A DNA stretch of 64,000 nucleotides from CATQGW01 sp965242565 (GCA_965242565.1 OZ251457.1:2170001-2234000), one strand, 5' to 3'; positions 17,681-25,925 are shown, counted from the first letter of the stretch. Notes: generated by a model from the letters alone, not told the origin. Numbers and translations are program-made.

Positions 17681-17980
17681 GTGGACGTCGAATTTCGCAA
17701 CCGACGCCTCAAGCGGTACTACACCGACAGAGGCGCGGCGGGAAAGCTCCCGGCCCAGGTCGCCGGAGCCTACCTTGACGCGATCAACCTGTTGAGAGCG
17801 GCGGATGACCTCAATGCCCTGCGGGCCAACAAGGGCATGCGCCTCGAGCAGCTTGAGGGGCAGATGCAAGGCCTGTATTCCATCCGGCTGAATCGCCAAT
17901 GGCGGTTGATTCTGAAAGAAGGCGAAGGCGACGCGGTGATCATCGTCTGGGACGTGAACAACCACCGCTACCGGAAGTGA
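17681..17980 (+). CDS. higB: type II toxin, HigB/RelE superfamily
   Basis: 99 residues, GTG start behind gagggagagctcc. Family features: VEFRNRRLKRYYTDRGAAGKLP at the start, the central LNALRANKGMRLEQLEGQMQGLYSIRLNRQWRLIL and the closing VIIVWDVNNHRY. HigB toxins cleave mRNA in the ribosomal A site. The toxin-before-antitoxin order and the antitoxin nine bases downstream are the usual hig arrangement. Confidence 0.9.
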   Translation: MDVEFRNRRLKRYYTDRGAAGKLPAQVAGAYLDAINLLRAADDLNALRANKGMRLEQLEGQMQGLYSIRLNRQWRLILKEGEGDAVIIVWDVNNHRYRK

Positions 17981-17988
17981 GCGACAAC

Positions 17989-19101
17989 ATGCCCATTCAA
18001 CTCGAACCCCACGAGCACGGCTACCGCGCGACGCATCCCGGCCGCATCCTGCGCAGGGAACTCGAGGCGCGCGACATGACGCAGACGGACCTCGCCACTC
18101 GGATGGACCGCCCGCCCCAGGTCATCAACCAGATCATCGGCGAAAAGAAAGCCGTGACCGCCGAAACCGCGCGCGGCCTTGAACACGTGCTCGGCATTCC
18201 TCGCCACATCTGGATGAACCTCCAGGCGGACTACGAACTCACGGTCGACCGGCTCGCCGAAGAAGAACGACTGGCAGAACAGGGCGGCGCATTGCTCAAC
18301 GCCCTGGCCCCGCCAACTGTCAAAGAGATGATCAAGCGGGGTTGGATCGAGAAGCGCGAAACCGCCGGCGCGCAGCTCTCGGAGCTGCTCTCGTTCTTCG
18401 CGGTGCAGTCCTTGACCGGCTTGGAGCGCACAAAAACCGCCGCCGCCTTCCGCGTCACCCCGGGCGCAAAGGTCGAACCCTGGCGGCTCGCCGCCTGGAT
18501 GCGCGGCGGCGAACTCATCGCAGAGCAGCTGGAACTGCCCGCGCCGTTCGACCACGACGCCTTCTTGCGCCTGCTGCCGGAACTGCGGCCTCTCACACGC
18601 ACCGCAACACCATGGCCGGCCCTGCAAGATCGCTGCGCCGAGGCCGGCGTCGCCGTCGTCGTCGTGCCCCACCTGCCCAAATCGGGCGCAAACGGCGTCG
18701 CCTACTGGCTGGGGCGCGAACGACCGGTCATCCAGCTCAGCCTGCGCAACAAGCGCGCCGACATCTTCTGGTTCACCTTCTTCCACGAAGCCGCCCACCT
18801 GCTCGAAGGCTACCGCCGCGACGCCCTCATCGAACTCGACGACATGCCCCGCGACAACGAAGCCGAACGCGCCGCCGACCAGTTCGCCGCCGACATCCTG
18901 ATCCCCCCCGACGCCTGGCAAACGTTCCCCGGCGAGGAACAGATCACCGAGCAAACCATCACCGCCTTCGCCGACGGCGTCGGCATCCACCCCGGCATCG
19001 TCGTCGGCCGCCTCCAGCGCGAGAAGCTGATCCCCTACAACCGCCACAACGACCTCCGCACCTCCCTCGACCCCGACCTCTTCACCCCCGCCCCCGCCTG
19101 A
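17989..19101 (+). CDS. higA: HigA-family antitoxin fused to an ImmA/IrrE-like metallopeptidase
   Basis: 370 residues from ATG 17989. Residues ~10-75 are an XRE helix-turn-helix of HigA type (HPGRILRRELEARDMTQTDLA, INQIIGEKKAVTAETARGL). Residues ~215-350 are an ImmA/IrrE-like zinc peptidase with FHEAAHLLEG (His266, Glu267, His270) and ERAADQFAADILIP. Plain HigA is about 100 residues, so this is the long class, in which the peptidase part may control antitoxin turnover. It should repress its own promoter and neutralise the upstream HigB. Confidence 0.88.
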   Translation: MPIQLEPHEHGYRATHPGRILRRELEARDMTQTDLATRMDRPPQVINQIIGEKKAVTAETARGLEHVLGIPRHIWMNLQADYELTVDRLAEEERLAEQGGALLNALAPPTVKEMIKRGWIEKRETAGAQLSELLSFFAVQSLTGLERTKTAAAFRVTPGAKVEPWRLAAWMRGGELIAEQLELPAPFDHDAFLRLLPELRPLTRTATPWPALQDRCAEAGVAVVVVPHLPKSGANGVAYWLGRERPVIQLSLRNKRADIFWFTFFHEAAHLLEGYRRDALIELDDMPRDNEAERAADQFAADILIPPDAWQTFPGEEQITEQTITAFADGVGIHPGIVVGRLQREKLIPYNRHNDLRTSLDPDLFTPAPA

Positions 19102-19129
19102 CCCAGGCCGCTGCAAAACTCACCGCTAC

Positions 19130-19220
19130 CCCAATTTCCTCCCCCGCTTGCAGTGGAGCTGCCGCCGGCCCCCAATTTCTCCCCCGCTTGCGGGGGGAGA
19201 TGCCGCAGGCAGAGGGGGGC
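19130..19220. repeat. palindromic repeat family B, two tandem diverged copies
   Basis: Two copies of the form ccccaatttc(c)tcccccgcttgc...ggagctgccgc/ggagatgccgcaggc lie head to tail in the 225-base gap before the amidohydrolase. The second has an intact core cccccgcttgcggggg. A related element is at 25,750. Otherwise the gap holds nothing I recognise. Confidence 0.65.
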
Positions 19221-19326
19221 GCGCCCCCAACCCCCACACCCCCTGCAAACCCGGATCCAAATCCCTACCCTTTACACACCCCACTGGAAAGTATCCACCC
19301 AACGTGGATCACACAGGAGCACCACC

Positions 19327-21057
19327 ATGGCCACCTTCGACATCCTCATCCGCGCCGGCACCGTCGTCGACGGCACCCGCGTCCCCCGCTTCAAAGCCGA
19401 CATCGGCATCAAAGACGGCCGTATCGCCCAGATCGGCGGCCCCATGTCCCCCGCCGACGCCGACCAGGTGCTCGACGCCGACGGCCTGATCGTCGCACCC
19501 GGCTTCGTCGACCTCCACACCCACTACGACGCCCAAATCCAGTGGGACCCCTACTGCACCATCTCCGGCTGGCACGGCGTCACCTCCGTCGTGCTCGGCA
19601 ACTGCGGCTTCGGCTTCGCCCCCGTCCGCGAAGAAGAACGCGACCGCGCCATGCTCACCATGTCCCGCACCGAAGCCATCCCCTTCGACTCGATGAAGGC
19701 CGGCATGCTCTGGGACTGGATCTCCTTCCCCGAATGGCTCGACACCCTCGACCGCATCCCCAAGGGCGTCAATTGCCTCTCCTACATGCCCATCGCCCCC
19801 CTGATGATCTGGGTCATGGGCCTTGAAGCCGCCAAAAGCCGCCGCGCCACCGACGACGAAATCGCCGAAATGCAGCGCCTCCTGCACGAAGCCATGGACG
19901 CCGGCGCCTGCGGCTGGTCCACCCAGCGACTCGGCGAAAACTCCGTCCAGGCCGACTACGACGGTACCCCCATGGTCACCGACATCATGAGCGACAACGA
20001 GTGCCTCGCCCTCGCCGAAGTGCTGCGCGACCGCGACGAGGGCTTCATCCAGATCACCCAGGCCACCGGCGACATCAAGTCCGACCTCGCCTTCGAGGCC
20101 GAACTCGCCCGCGTCTCCGGCCGCCCCATCCTCCACAACGTGATCGCCCCCAACGCCCAGCGCCCCGAAGCTCACACCAAGTCGCTCAACTGGCTCGCCG
20201 AGTGCAACGCCCGCGGCGAGCGCATCTTCGGCCAGGCCTTCACCATCCGCTCCGCCTTCGCCTACACCCTCGAAGACTGGAACCTCTACGACTCCTCCCC
20301 CGCCTGGAACTACGCCACCACCGGCACGGTCGAGGAGAAAAAGGCCAAATTCGCCGACCCCGACGTGCGCGAGCGGCTCAAGGCCGAAATGGACGACGCC
20401 ATCGAAAAACTTGGCCAAACCCAGGCCATCGGCGGCTCGATCGAAAAGGTCATGATCCAGCACCTCGAAGCCAAGCCCGAACTCGAGCAGTACGTCGGCC
20501 TCACCCTCGCCGAAGTTGGCCAGCGCATGGGCAAACACCCCATCGACGCCATGCTCGACCTCGCCCTCGCCACCGACCTCAAGGCTGAATTCCTCACCGA
20601 GGTCACCAACGCCAACCCCGACCACATGGCCGAAATCATCGAATCTCCCTACACTATCCCCGGTGTCTCCGACGGCGGCGCCCACACCAAATTCCTCACC
20701 GCCGGCTCCTACCCCACCGACTTCCTCATCTGGATGGTGCGCGACACCGGCAAAGTCACCCTCGAAGAGGCCCACTACCGCCTCTCCTACCTCCCCGCCC
20801 GCGCCGCCGGCTTCCGCGACCGCGGCATGCTCACCGAGGGCGCGCCCGCCGATGTCGTCGTCTACGACCTTGACGCGCTCAAGCTCGATCCCGAATTCCA
20901 GGGCGAAATCGTTCACGACTTCCCCGCCGGCGAGTGGCGCCGCATCCAGCGCCCCCACGGCTACCGCTGGATCCTCGTCAACGGCGAAGTCACCATGCAA
21001 GACGGCGCCGAAACCGGCGCCACCCCCGGCAAACTCCTCCGCCACGGCCGCGGCTGA
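19327..21057 (+). CDS. N-acyl-D-amino-acid deacylase-type amidohydrolase
   Basis: 576 residues, ATG 19327 behind acaggag; the frame is open upstream without homologous sequence. Amidohydrolase superfamily: small N-terminal beta domain (DILIRAGTVVDGTRVPRFKADIGIKDG), metal motif HTHYDAQ (His64, His66, Asp68), GNCGFGFAPV with Cys93 as in D-aminoacylases, catalytic Asp449 in VSDGGAHTKF, and a final beta domain ending in a restored VNGEV strand. Likely hydrolyses an N-acyl or cyclic amide bond in the cytoplasm. N-acyl-D-glutamate deacylase-like members are the closest type; exact substrate unknown. Confidence 0.88.
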   Translation: MATFDILIRAGTVVDGTRVPRFKADIGIKDGRIAQIGGPMSPADADQVLDADGLIVAPGFVDLHTHYDAQIQWDPYCTISGWHGVTSVVLGNCGFGFAPVREEERDRAMLTMSRTEAIPFDSMKAGMLWDWISFPEWLDTLDRIPKGVNCLSYMPIAPLMIWVMGLEAAKSRRATDDEIAEMQRLLHEAMDAGACGWSTQRLGENSVQADYDGTPMVTDIMSDNECLALAEVLRDRDEGFIQITQATGDIKSDLAFEAELARVSGRPILHNVIAPNAQRPEAHTKSLNWLAECNARGERIFGQAFTIRSAFAYTLEDWNLYDSSPAWNYATTGTVEEKKAKFADPDVRERLKAEMDDAIEKLGQTQAIGGSIEKVMIQHLEAKPELEQYVGLTLAEVGQRMGKHPIDAMLDLALATDLKAEFLTEVTNANPDHMAEIIESPYTIPGVSDGGAHTKFLTAGSYPTDFLIWMVRDTGKVTLEEAHYRLSYLPARAAGFRDRGMLTEGAPADVVVYDLDALKLDPEFQGEIVHDFPAGEWRRIQRPHGYRWILVNGEVTMQDGAETGATPGKLLRHGRG

Positions 21058-21108
21058 CCCCATCGGGCTAGCGAGCCTGCGTGTACGCCGACGCACTCGC
21101 TCGGACTG

Positions 21109-21139
21109 TGCCCTCACAAGTGGGCGTACTGTGAGGGCA
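21109..21139 (+). promoter_or_regulatory. perfect 10-bp inverted repeat covering the RBS of the RelA/SpoT gene
   Basis: tgccctcaca (21109-21118), 11-base spacer, tgtgagggca (21130-21139). The right arm contains the Shine-Dalgarno-like gaggg and its last base is the A of the start ATG. As RNA it would hide the ribosome binding site; as DNA it could be an operator. Confidence 0.7.
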
Positions 21140-21918
21140 TGACGCAGTTTTCTCGCGGAGCAATCGATCGCTTGGGCAAGCGTCTCCGCTACTCCGACTC
21201 GCGGTCGGACGATGATGTCTCGATGTACGTCGCGTGGAGCGTCGGCTACACGACGGCGATGCACGAAGTGCAAGTCGCCGTGGTCGAGCGCGCCGCCGCT
21301 GCCGGAATCCACGGGGCGGTCTCCGCTCGGATCAAACAAATCGACTCCATGGTCGCCAAGCTCAGGCGCATGCCCACCAAGCTCTCGGGCCTGGAGGACG
21401 TTGCCGGCTGCCGAATCGTCGTTCCATCCACGAGACACGCCGACCAGTTGGTCGCGCTATGCGAGACGCTGCGGATCTCCCGCATCCGCAACTACGAGGT
21501 GGAGCCGCACAACGGCTATCGCGCGCATCATCTGACGATCAAAGCGTCAGATGGCCGCCCCGTTGAGCTCCAAATCCGCACCGAGATCGGAGACCTCTGG
21601 GCCAACTTGACGGAACGGTGCGCCGCGCTCGTCGATCCGGACCTGAAATACGGCGGCGGGCCGTCGCCGCTTCGCGAGTTTCTCGACAGTCTGTCAGTTC
21701 TTGGCCACCGTTTGGACACCTCTTCGGCGTGGCTAGAAGCCGTGCGTCGCGATCTCCAATCGGCTACCCTCCACGAGGAGGAGGAGAGCATTGATTCCGC
21801 TCAGCCCGGCGGGATCGATGAGGATCTGCGTGATGCCGAGGACGCATTGCTCCGCGCTACTGACGGATTCCGCCGAATCTGCCGCGATCTCCCCAGCCGG
21901 ATAGAGGCTGCACAATGA
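21139..21918 (+). CDS. RelA/SpoT-type nucleotidyltransferase (small alarmone synthetase or toxSAS-like)
   Basis: 259 residues. Synthetase motifs are intact except one change: Arg64/Lys66 in ARIKQID, Asp87 and Arg92 in LEDVAGCRIVV, Tyr127, Arg128 and His130 in NGYRAHHLTI (usual GYRSxH has Ser where Ala is), and Glu143, Gln145, Arg147 in VELQIRTEIGDLWANL. No HD hydrolase, TGS or ACT domain. It would transfer pyrophosphate from ATP to a nucleotide (ppGpp) or, if toxSAS-like, to tRNA. The next gene starts inside its stop (ATGA). Confidence 0.85.
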   Translation: MTQFSRGAIDRLGKRLRYSDSRSDDDVSMYVAWSVGYTTAMHEVQVAVVERAAAAGIHGAVSARIKQIDSMVAKLRRMPTKLSGLEDVAGCRIVVPSTRHADQLVALCETLRISRIRNYEVEPHNGYRAHHLTIKASDGRPVELQIRTEIGDLWANLTERCAALVDPDLKYGGGPSPLREFLDSLSVLGHRLDTSSAWLEAVRRDLQSATLHEEEESIDSAQPGGIDEDLRDAEDALLRATDGFRRICRDLPSRIEAAQ

Positions 21919-22151
21919 CCTACTTCTTGCTGACCTACGACCGCTCCGCCGATCGTGTCGCAGTCGCGCCGTTCACCGAACTGGAAAGCGCCGCGGCCGA
22001 ACTGGAACGTGCGACGCTGGCCAAGCGACCCACTGATGAGGTCGTCCTCTTCTACACCGACTCGATCGACACGTTGCGTCGCACGCACTCGCGCTACTTT
22101 TTCACCGAGCGCGAGATGGTTGACGCTGCGCTGGCAGGATTGGGCACCTGA
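21915..22151 (+). CDS. small protein coupled to the RelA/SpoT gene, candidate antitoxin (copy 1)
   Basis: 78 residues, ATG overlapping the previous stop by four bases. Strand-helix-strand-helix pattern: FLLTYDRSADRVAV, then AAAELERATLAKRP, DEVVLFYTDSIDTL, RRTHSRYF. The following gene is a paralogue with the same KRPxDEVVLF and LRRTHSRYF segments. Overlap with a RelA/SpoT-domain gene is the layout of toxSAS-antitoxin pairs; the neutralising role is inferred. Confidence 0.7.
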   Translation: MTYFLLTYDRSADRVAVAPFTELESAAAELERATLAKRPTDEVVLFYTDSIDTLRRTHSRYFFTEREMVDAALAGLGT

Positions 22152-22163
22152 ACAGGACGAATC

Positions 22164-22415
22164 ATGACCAAGTGGATCCTGCTGCACTGCGACCACGACA
22201 CCGACGAGGTCACCCTCACCGAGTTCGACCGCGAAGACTCCAACGCCGCCATCGCCGCGCTCAACAAGGCCGAGCGCGAAAAGCGCCCCCAGGACGAAGT
22301 CGTCCTCTTCCTCTCCGAGGGCGAAGAAGCCCTGCGCCGCACGCACTCCCGCTACTTCTACGACGCCAAGGGCATCGCCGCCCAGTTGCGCGAGGCACTG
22401 GACGCCATCAAGTAG
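22164..22415 (+). CDS. paralogue of the upstream small protein (copy 2)
   Basis: 83 residues, 12 bases after copy 1. Shares KRPQDEVVLF and LRRTHSRYF with it and has the same order of predicted strands and helices; C-terminal extension GIAAQLREALDAIK. Its codons are more C-rich than those of copy 1 and the RelA/SpoT gene, so the copies may have different histories. No other gene follows before the convergent tsaB. Confidence 0.7.
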   Translation: MTKWILLHCDHDTDEVTLTEFDREDSNAAIAALNKAEREKRPQDEVVLFLSEGEEALRRTHSRYFYDAKGIAAQLREALDAIK

Positions 22416-22420
22416 CCGCC

Positions 22421-23125
22421 CTACCGCTGCGGCCCAATCGCCGGCTCCCGCAAATACAGCGGCTCCAGCGCCGCCGGCGCAACACCCCCGCCTTCCCGCC
22501 AACGCCGATACCCCAACTCCGCCAACAACCCCGCATGCCGCGCATTCAGCGCCTCCCCCAACACCAGCCGAGCCGCCCCCACCCGCGCCCGCTGCTCATC
22601 ATCCAGCAACTCCGTATCCCCGCAAATCACCGCCCCCGACGACGCACCCAGCGCTTCCAGCAGCTCCTCCACATCCCCCACCGACGGCCCCGACTGCGCC
22701 TCCCACCGCCCCGCGCGCGCCTCGAATGTCTGCCACACCCACGACCGACGACTCGCCCGGTGAATCGCCGTCGCCGACCCGGCCGCCACATGCGCATAGC
22801 TCTGCAACTCCAGCCGACCCACCCCCACGCACTCCAGACCCAACGCCGTCGCCAGACCGATCGCCGCCGCCATCCCCGCCCGAATGCCCCCGTACGCGCC
22901 CGGCCCCACATCCACGATCACCACCTCCAGACCCGCTCGCGTCGTTCGCGCCCCGTCCTCCGCGTCGCCCTTCGCATCGGCCAGCGCGCAGACCCGATCA
23001 ATCATCGGCACCAGCGACGGCGTGTGCCGCCGCCCCGATTCCCACGTGATCTCGGCCAGCAGCCTCCCCCCGTCGCTCACCGCGACGCTCGACAACTCGC
23101 CCACCGTCTCAATCGCCAGCTCCAT
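22421..23125 (-). CDS. tsaB: tRNA threonylcarbamoyladenosine biosynthesis protein TsaB
   Basis: 234 residues. ASKHA-fold partner of TsaD in making t6A37 in tRNAs. Recognised by MELAIETVGELSSVAV at the start, SLVPMIDRVCALA, and VDVGPGAYGGIRAGMAAAIGLATAL, the family's GPGSFTGLR-type motif. Starts three bases after the tsaE stop, so the two are co-transcribed. Confidence 0.85.
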   Translation of the reverse strand: MELAIETVGELSSVAVSDGGRLLAEITWESGRRHTPSLVPMIDRVCALADAKGDAEDGARTTRAGLEVVIVDVGPGAYGGIRAGMAAAIGLATALGLECVGVGRLELQSYAHVAAGSATAIHRASRRSWVWQTFEARAGRWEAQSGPSVGDVEELLEALGASSGAVICGDTELLDDEQRARVGAARLVLGEALNARHAGLLAELGYRRWREGGGVAPAALEPLYLREPAIGPQR

Positions 23126-23128
23126 CAG

Positions 23129-23668
23129 TCAGACAAACGCCGCTGCGGACCGCCGCACCGCCTCCAGCGCCGCGCGCGCCAGCGGTCCGCTCGCCTCAAG
23201 CTCCAGCCGCCGCGGCGCAGCCTCCCCCATAGCCTCTCCTGTAGCCTCTCCCACCCCCCCCTCCGCAGTGCCAGTCAGCGGAACAATCCGCACCAGCAAA
23301 TGATCCGCCGGCAGCGCCCCGGCCGCCCGCTCCGGCCACTCCACCACCAGCACTCCGTCCTCGGCCGCTTCCAGCAACCCGAGCTCCGCGATCAACTCCG
23401 GGTCATCCAGCCGATACAGATCCGCATGGCGCAGCGGCAGCCGCCCGCCCAGATGCTCGTTCACCAGCACAAACGTCGGGCTGTTCACCACCGAGGGCGC
23501 GCCCAAACCCGCCCCCACCCCCTGCGCGAACACCGTCTTCCCCGCCCCCAGCTGCCCCTCCAGCAGCGCCACCGTCCCCGCCGACGCCGCGCGCCCCACC
23601 GCCGCGCCCACCCGGCGCGTCGCCTCCGCATCCTCGCAGCGCAGCTCCAGATCAGCCGTCTTGCTCAC
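23129..23668 (-). CDS. tsaE: tRNA threonylcarbamoyladenosine biosynthesis ATPase TsaE
   Basis: 179 residues, GTG start. P-loop GQLGAGKT (Walker A) near residue 40, then VNSPTFVLVNEH and LRHADLYRLDDPELIAELGL, with VLVVEWPERA as the Walker B region. Needed for TsaB-TsaD turnover in t6A synthesis. Near the C-terminus GVGEATGEAMGEAA looks like a small tandem expansion in a loop. Confidence 0.9.
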   Translation of the reverse strand: MSKTADLELRCEDAEATRRVGAAVGRAASAGTVALLEGQLGAGKTVFAQGVGAGLGAPSVVNSPTFVLVNEHLGGRLPLRHADLYRLDDPELIAELGLLEAAEDGVLVVEWPERAAGALPADHLLVRIVPLTGTAEGGVGEATGEAMGEAAPRRLELEASGPLARAALEAVRRSAAAFV

Positions 23669-23674
23669 CCCCCC

Positions 23675-23680
23675 AGTATA
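23675..23680 (-). promoter_or_regulatory. -10 box for tsaE-tsaB
   Basis: TATACT on the minus strand. A start site six or seven bases on would fall at the GTG of tsaE, so the mRNA may be leaderless. No clear -35. Confidence 0.4.
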
Positions 23681-23749
23681 CGAACAGTCCTCGCTCCGCT
23701 CTATTCAGCCGTAGGCGTATCCTGATCCCAACAGCTCTGGAGGTCAGCC

Positions 23750-24772
23750 GTGGAACGCATCCACATCGCCTCATTCCTGCCCGTGCCCGAAGAGGGCCTC
23801 GACACAATCCGCGCGGTCGATCCGCGCATTGAAGTCCACCGCGTCAGCCAGAACCTCGCCCGCTACATCCGCGAACCGCGCCACCCACGCGTCGATGCCG
23901 AAGCCGCCCACGCTGAAGCCCGCGAAATCCGCAGCCGCGACCACATCTGGTTCACCTTCGGCTTCGGCGACCTCGCCATCGGCGCGCCGGCCCTCCGCTG
24001 GGTCGCCCTCGCCAGCGCCGGCGCCGACCAGGCCCTCCGCTTCCCCCCCGATGAACACGTCCGCATGACCAAAATGCCCGGCCTCGCCGCCCGCGTCATC
24101 GCCGAGTGGGTGCTCGGCTTCATGCTCATGGATTGCAAACGCTTCCCCCACTACCTCGAACGCCAGCGCGCCGCCGCCTGGAGCTCCGGCAACCCCACCA
24201 CGCTCGAAGGCGCAACCGTCGGCATCATCGGCTACGGCGCAATCGGCGCCGAAATCGCCCACCTCTGCCAGGCCTTCGGCGCAAATGTCGTCGGCATCCG
24301 CCGCCGCGCCGACGACGACGGCAAGCCCCCCCGCGGCGCGCCCCAATGCGTCCGGGCCGTCTGGCCGCCCGAACGCCTTCACCACCTCCTCGCCCAATCC
24401 GATTACGTCGTGCTCGGCATCCCTCTCACCGAAGCCACCCGCGAAATGATCGGCGCGGACGAACTCGCCGCCATGAAACCCGACGCAGCCCTGATCAACA
24501 TCGCCCGCGGCGCCGTCGTCGATTGGCCCACCATGATCAACGCCCTCAACGACGGCTCCCTCCGCGCCTGCTACACCGACGTCACCTCCCCCGAACCTTT
24601 GCCCGACGGACACCCCGACTGGTCCGCACCCAATCTGATCATCACCCCGCACAACAGCGGCCTCCAGCCCGACTACTTCGGCAAAGCCGCCCGCCGCTTC
24701 GCCGACAACCTCCGCCGCTACATCGATGACCAGCCGCTGCTCGACCCCGTCGACCGCGCGGCAGGCTACTGA
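23750..24772 (+). CDS. D-2-hydroxyacid dehydrogenase (NAD-dependent)
   Basis: 340 residues, GTG start behind tctggagg. Rossmann motif VGIIGYGAIGAEIA; GIPLTEATREMIGADELAAMKPDAALINIARGAVVD holds the catalytic Arg; the closing LIITPHNSGLQPDYF has the catalytic His. The usual acidic residue region reads VTSPEPLPDGHPDW. GyaR/SerA-like superfamily; true substrate unclear. A TATCCT hexamer at 23718 could be the -10 box. Confidence 0.88.
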   Translation: MERIHIASFLPVPEEGLDTIRAVDPRIEVHRVSQNLARYIREPRHPRVDAEAAHAEAREIRSRDHIWFTFGFGDLAIGAPALRWVALASAGADQALRFPPDEHVRMTKMPGLAARVIAEWVLGFMLMDCKRFPHYLERQRAAAWSSGNPTTLEGATVGIIGYGAIGAEIAHLCQAFGANVVGIRRRADDDGKPPRGAPQCVRAVWPPERLHHLLAQSDYVVLGIPLTEATREMIGADELAAMKPDAALINIARGAVVDWPTMINALNDGSLRACYTDVTSPEPLPDGHPDWSAPNLIITPHNSGLQPDYFGKAARRFADNLRRYIDDQPLLDPVDRAAGY

Positions 24773-24775
24773 CCG

Positions 24776-25723
24776 ATGCCCGCCGCCCGCCACGGCATCC
24801 GGATGCCCGAACGCGGACGCCTGCTGAGCGCGCGCGGCGGCGCGCCCGCGCGTCTGCCCACCCCCGAAATCCACTTCGGACTCGCCCTCTGGCCCTACGA
24901 CCTCCTGCTCCGCTTCGCCTGGGATCTGCCGGAGAACGAGCATGTCTGGCCGGATGACTGGTTCGATGATGTCTTCGAGTCGGCCGCCGTGCGGCTGCGG
25001 CACACCACGCCGAAGCTGCTGCTGGCGATTGCGGCGCTACAGCCGCCGCTGGAAGCGCTCAAAGACGCGGCGCTGGCGGACGAGCTGACGCGCGAGCAGG
25101 TTGAGCAGGTGCCGCTGCAGATCGATCTCGCGCTGGGCTACCTGGGGCAGATGCTGGACGACATCGCAGCGGTGATTCCGCACTGCTACGGCTCCGAGGG
25201 GCGGATGTTGGCGGAGGCGCGGAGCGGGCTCGGCGCGCTGGCGGCTGCGCCGCTCGGCGATCTTGATCCTGATCTCGCAGCGCTGCTCGCGCCCGGGGGC
25301 GCGCCCGAGCCGGCCGCGGCGGCGTTCGCGCGGCCGCATCCGCGAAATGCGGGCGGCGAAGCGCCGCCGGCGCACTCGCGCGACATCTACGCGATCGTCA
25401 ACGCGCCGGGCTTCGATGCGGCGCTGCCGAACGCGGCGGCGCGGGCGCTGCGCGAGAGCGCCGCGGCGACGATCGCGGCGGCGGATCGGATCGATGCGGG
25501 GCTGCCGCCGCTCTGCGGGTGGCTGGACGCGCTGCTGGAGCATTTGATCGATGTGGTGTGTGCGCGAGCAGAGGACGGGAAGGACTTGCGGGAGCGGTGG
25601 TCGGAGGTGAACTGGTCGCGCCTACAGGTGCTGAGTTTCGCGGATACCTCGTCGGCGTTGGCGCTGACGCGCGCCCTGCCGGCGATTGCCGAGGGTCCGA
25701 TTTTACCGGGGACTGAGGACTGA
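24776..25723 (+). CDS. protein of unknown function
   Basis: 315 residues, no signal or membrane segment and no family I recognise. Mostly helical and Ala-rich, with an aromatic N-terminal part (GLALWPYDLLLRFAWDLPENEHVWPDDWFDDVF) and helices LLLAIAALQPPLEALKDAAL and IDLALGYLGQMLDDIAAVI. It begins three bases after the dehydrogenase stop, so probably co-transcribed. The plus-strand bias changes from C-rich to G-rich inside this gene, near 24.92 kb. Confidence 0.55.
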   Translation: MPAARHGIRMPERGRLLSARGGAPARLPTPEIHFGLALWPYDLLLRFAWDLPENEHVWPDDWFDDVFESAAVRLRHTTPKLLLAIAALQPPLEALKDAALADELTREQVEQVPLQIDLALGYLGQMLDDIAAVIPHCYGSEGRMLAEARSGLGALAAAPLGDLDPDLAALLAPGGAPEPAAAAFARPHPRNAGGEAPPAHSRDIYAIVNAPGFDAALPNAAARALRESAAATIAAADRIDAGLPPLCGWLDALLEHLIDVVCARAEDGKDLRERWSEVNWSRLQVLSFADTSSALALTRALPAIAEGPILPGTED

Positions 25724-25734
25724 GCACTCCCTCC

Positions 25735-25790
25735 GGCCTCTCCCCAATCGCCCCCTACGCAGGGGGGCTGTCGCGCAGCGACTGGGGGGT
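25735..25790. repeat. palindromic repeat, family B
   Basis: ctccccaatcgccccctacg continues to aggggggctgtcgcgcagcg and actggggggt: a nested palindrome with inner stem ccccct/aggggg and outer ccccaatcg/cgactgggg (one mismatch). Same layout as the pair near 19.15 kb. The remainder of the gap 25724-25925 is featureless to me. Confidence 0.6.
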
Positions 25791-25925
25791 CGGCCGCCGC
25801 AACATACAAGAGGGATTCGCATCGTTCCGTGTTCTCTTGGACGCCCGGCGGACCGCCCAGACCCTGGAAGCGGCAATCCCCCACGACGGGGACGATTCCG
25901 GGTGTTTCGGACCGGGCCGAGGCGG

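Noticed and set aside
19309..21438. 709-codon open frame antisense to the amidohydrolase
   Set aside because: Composition artefact of C-rich codons; overlaps two well-supported genes over their whole length.
24776..25925. Origin of replication at the composition switch
   Set aside because: No dnaA/dnaN/gyrB genes, DnaA-box cluster or AT-rich unwinding element; only the skew change is reported.
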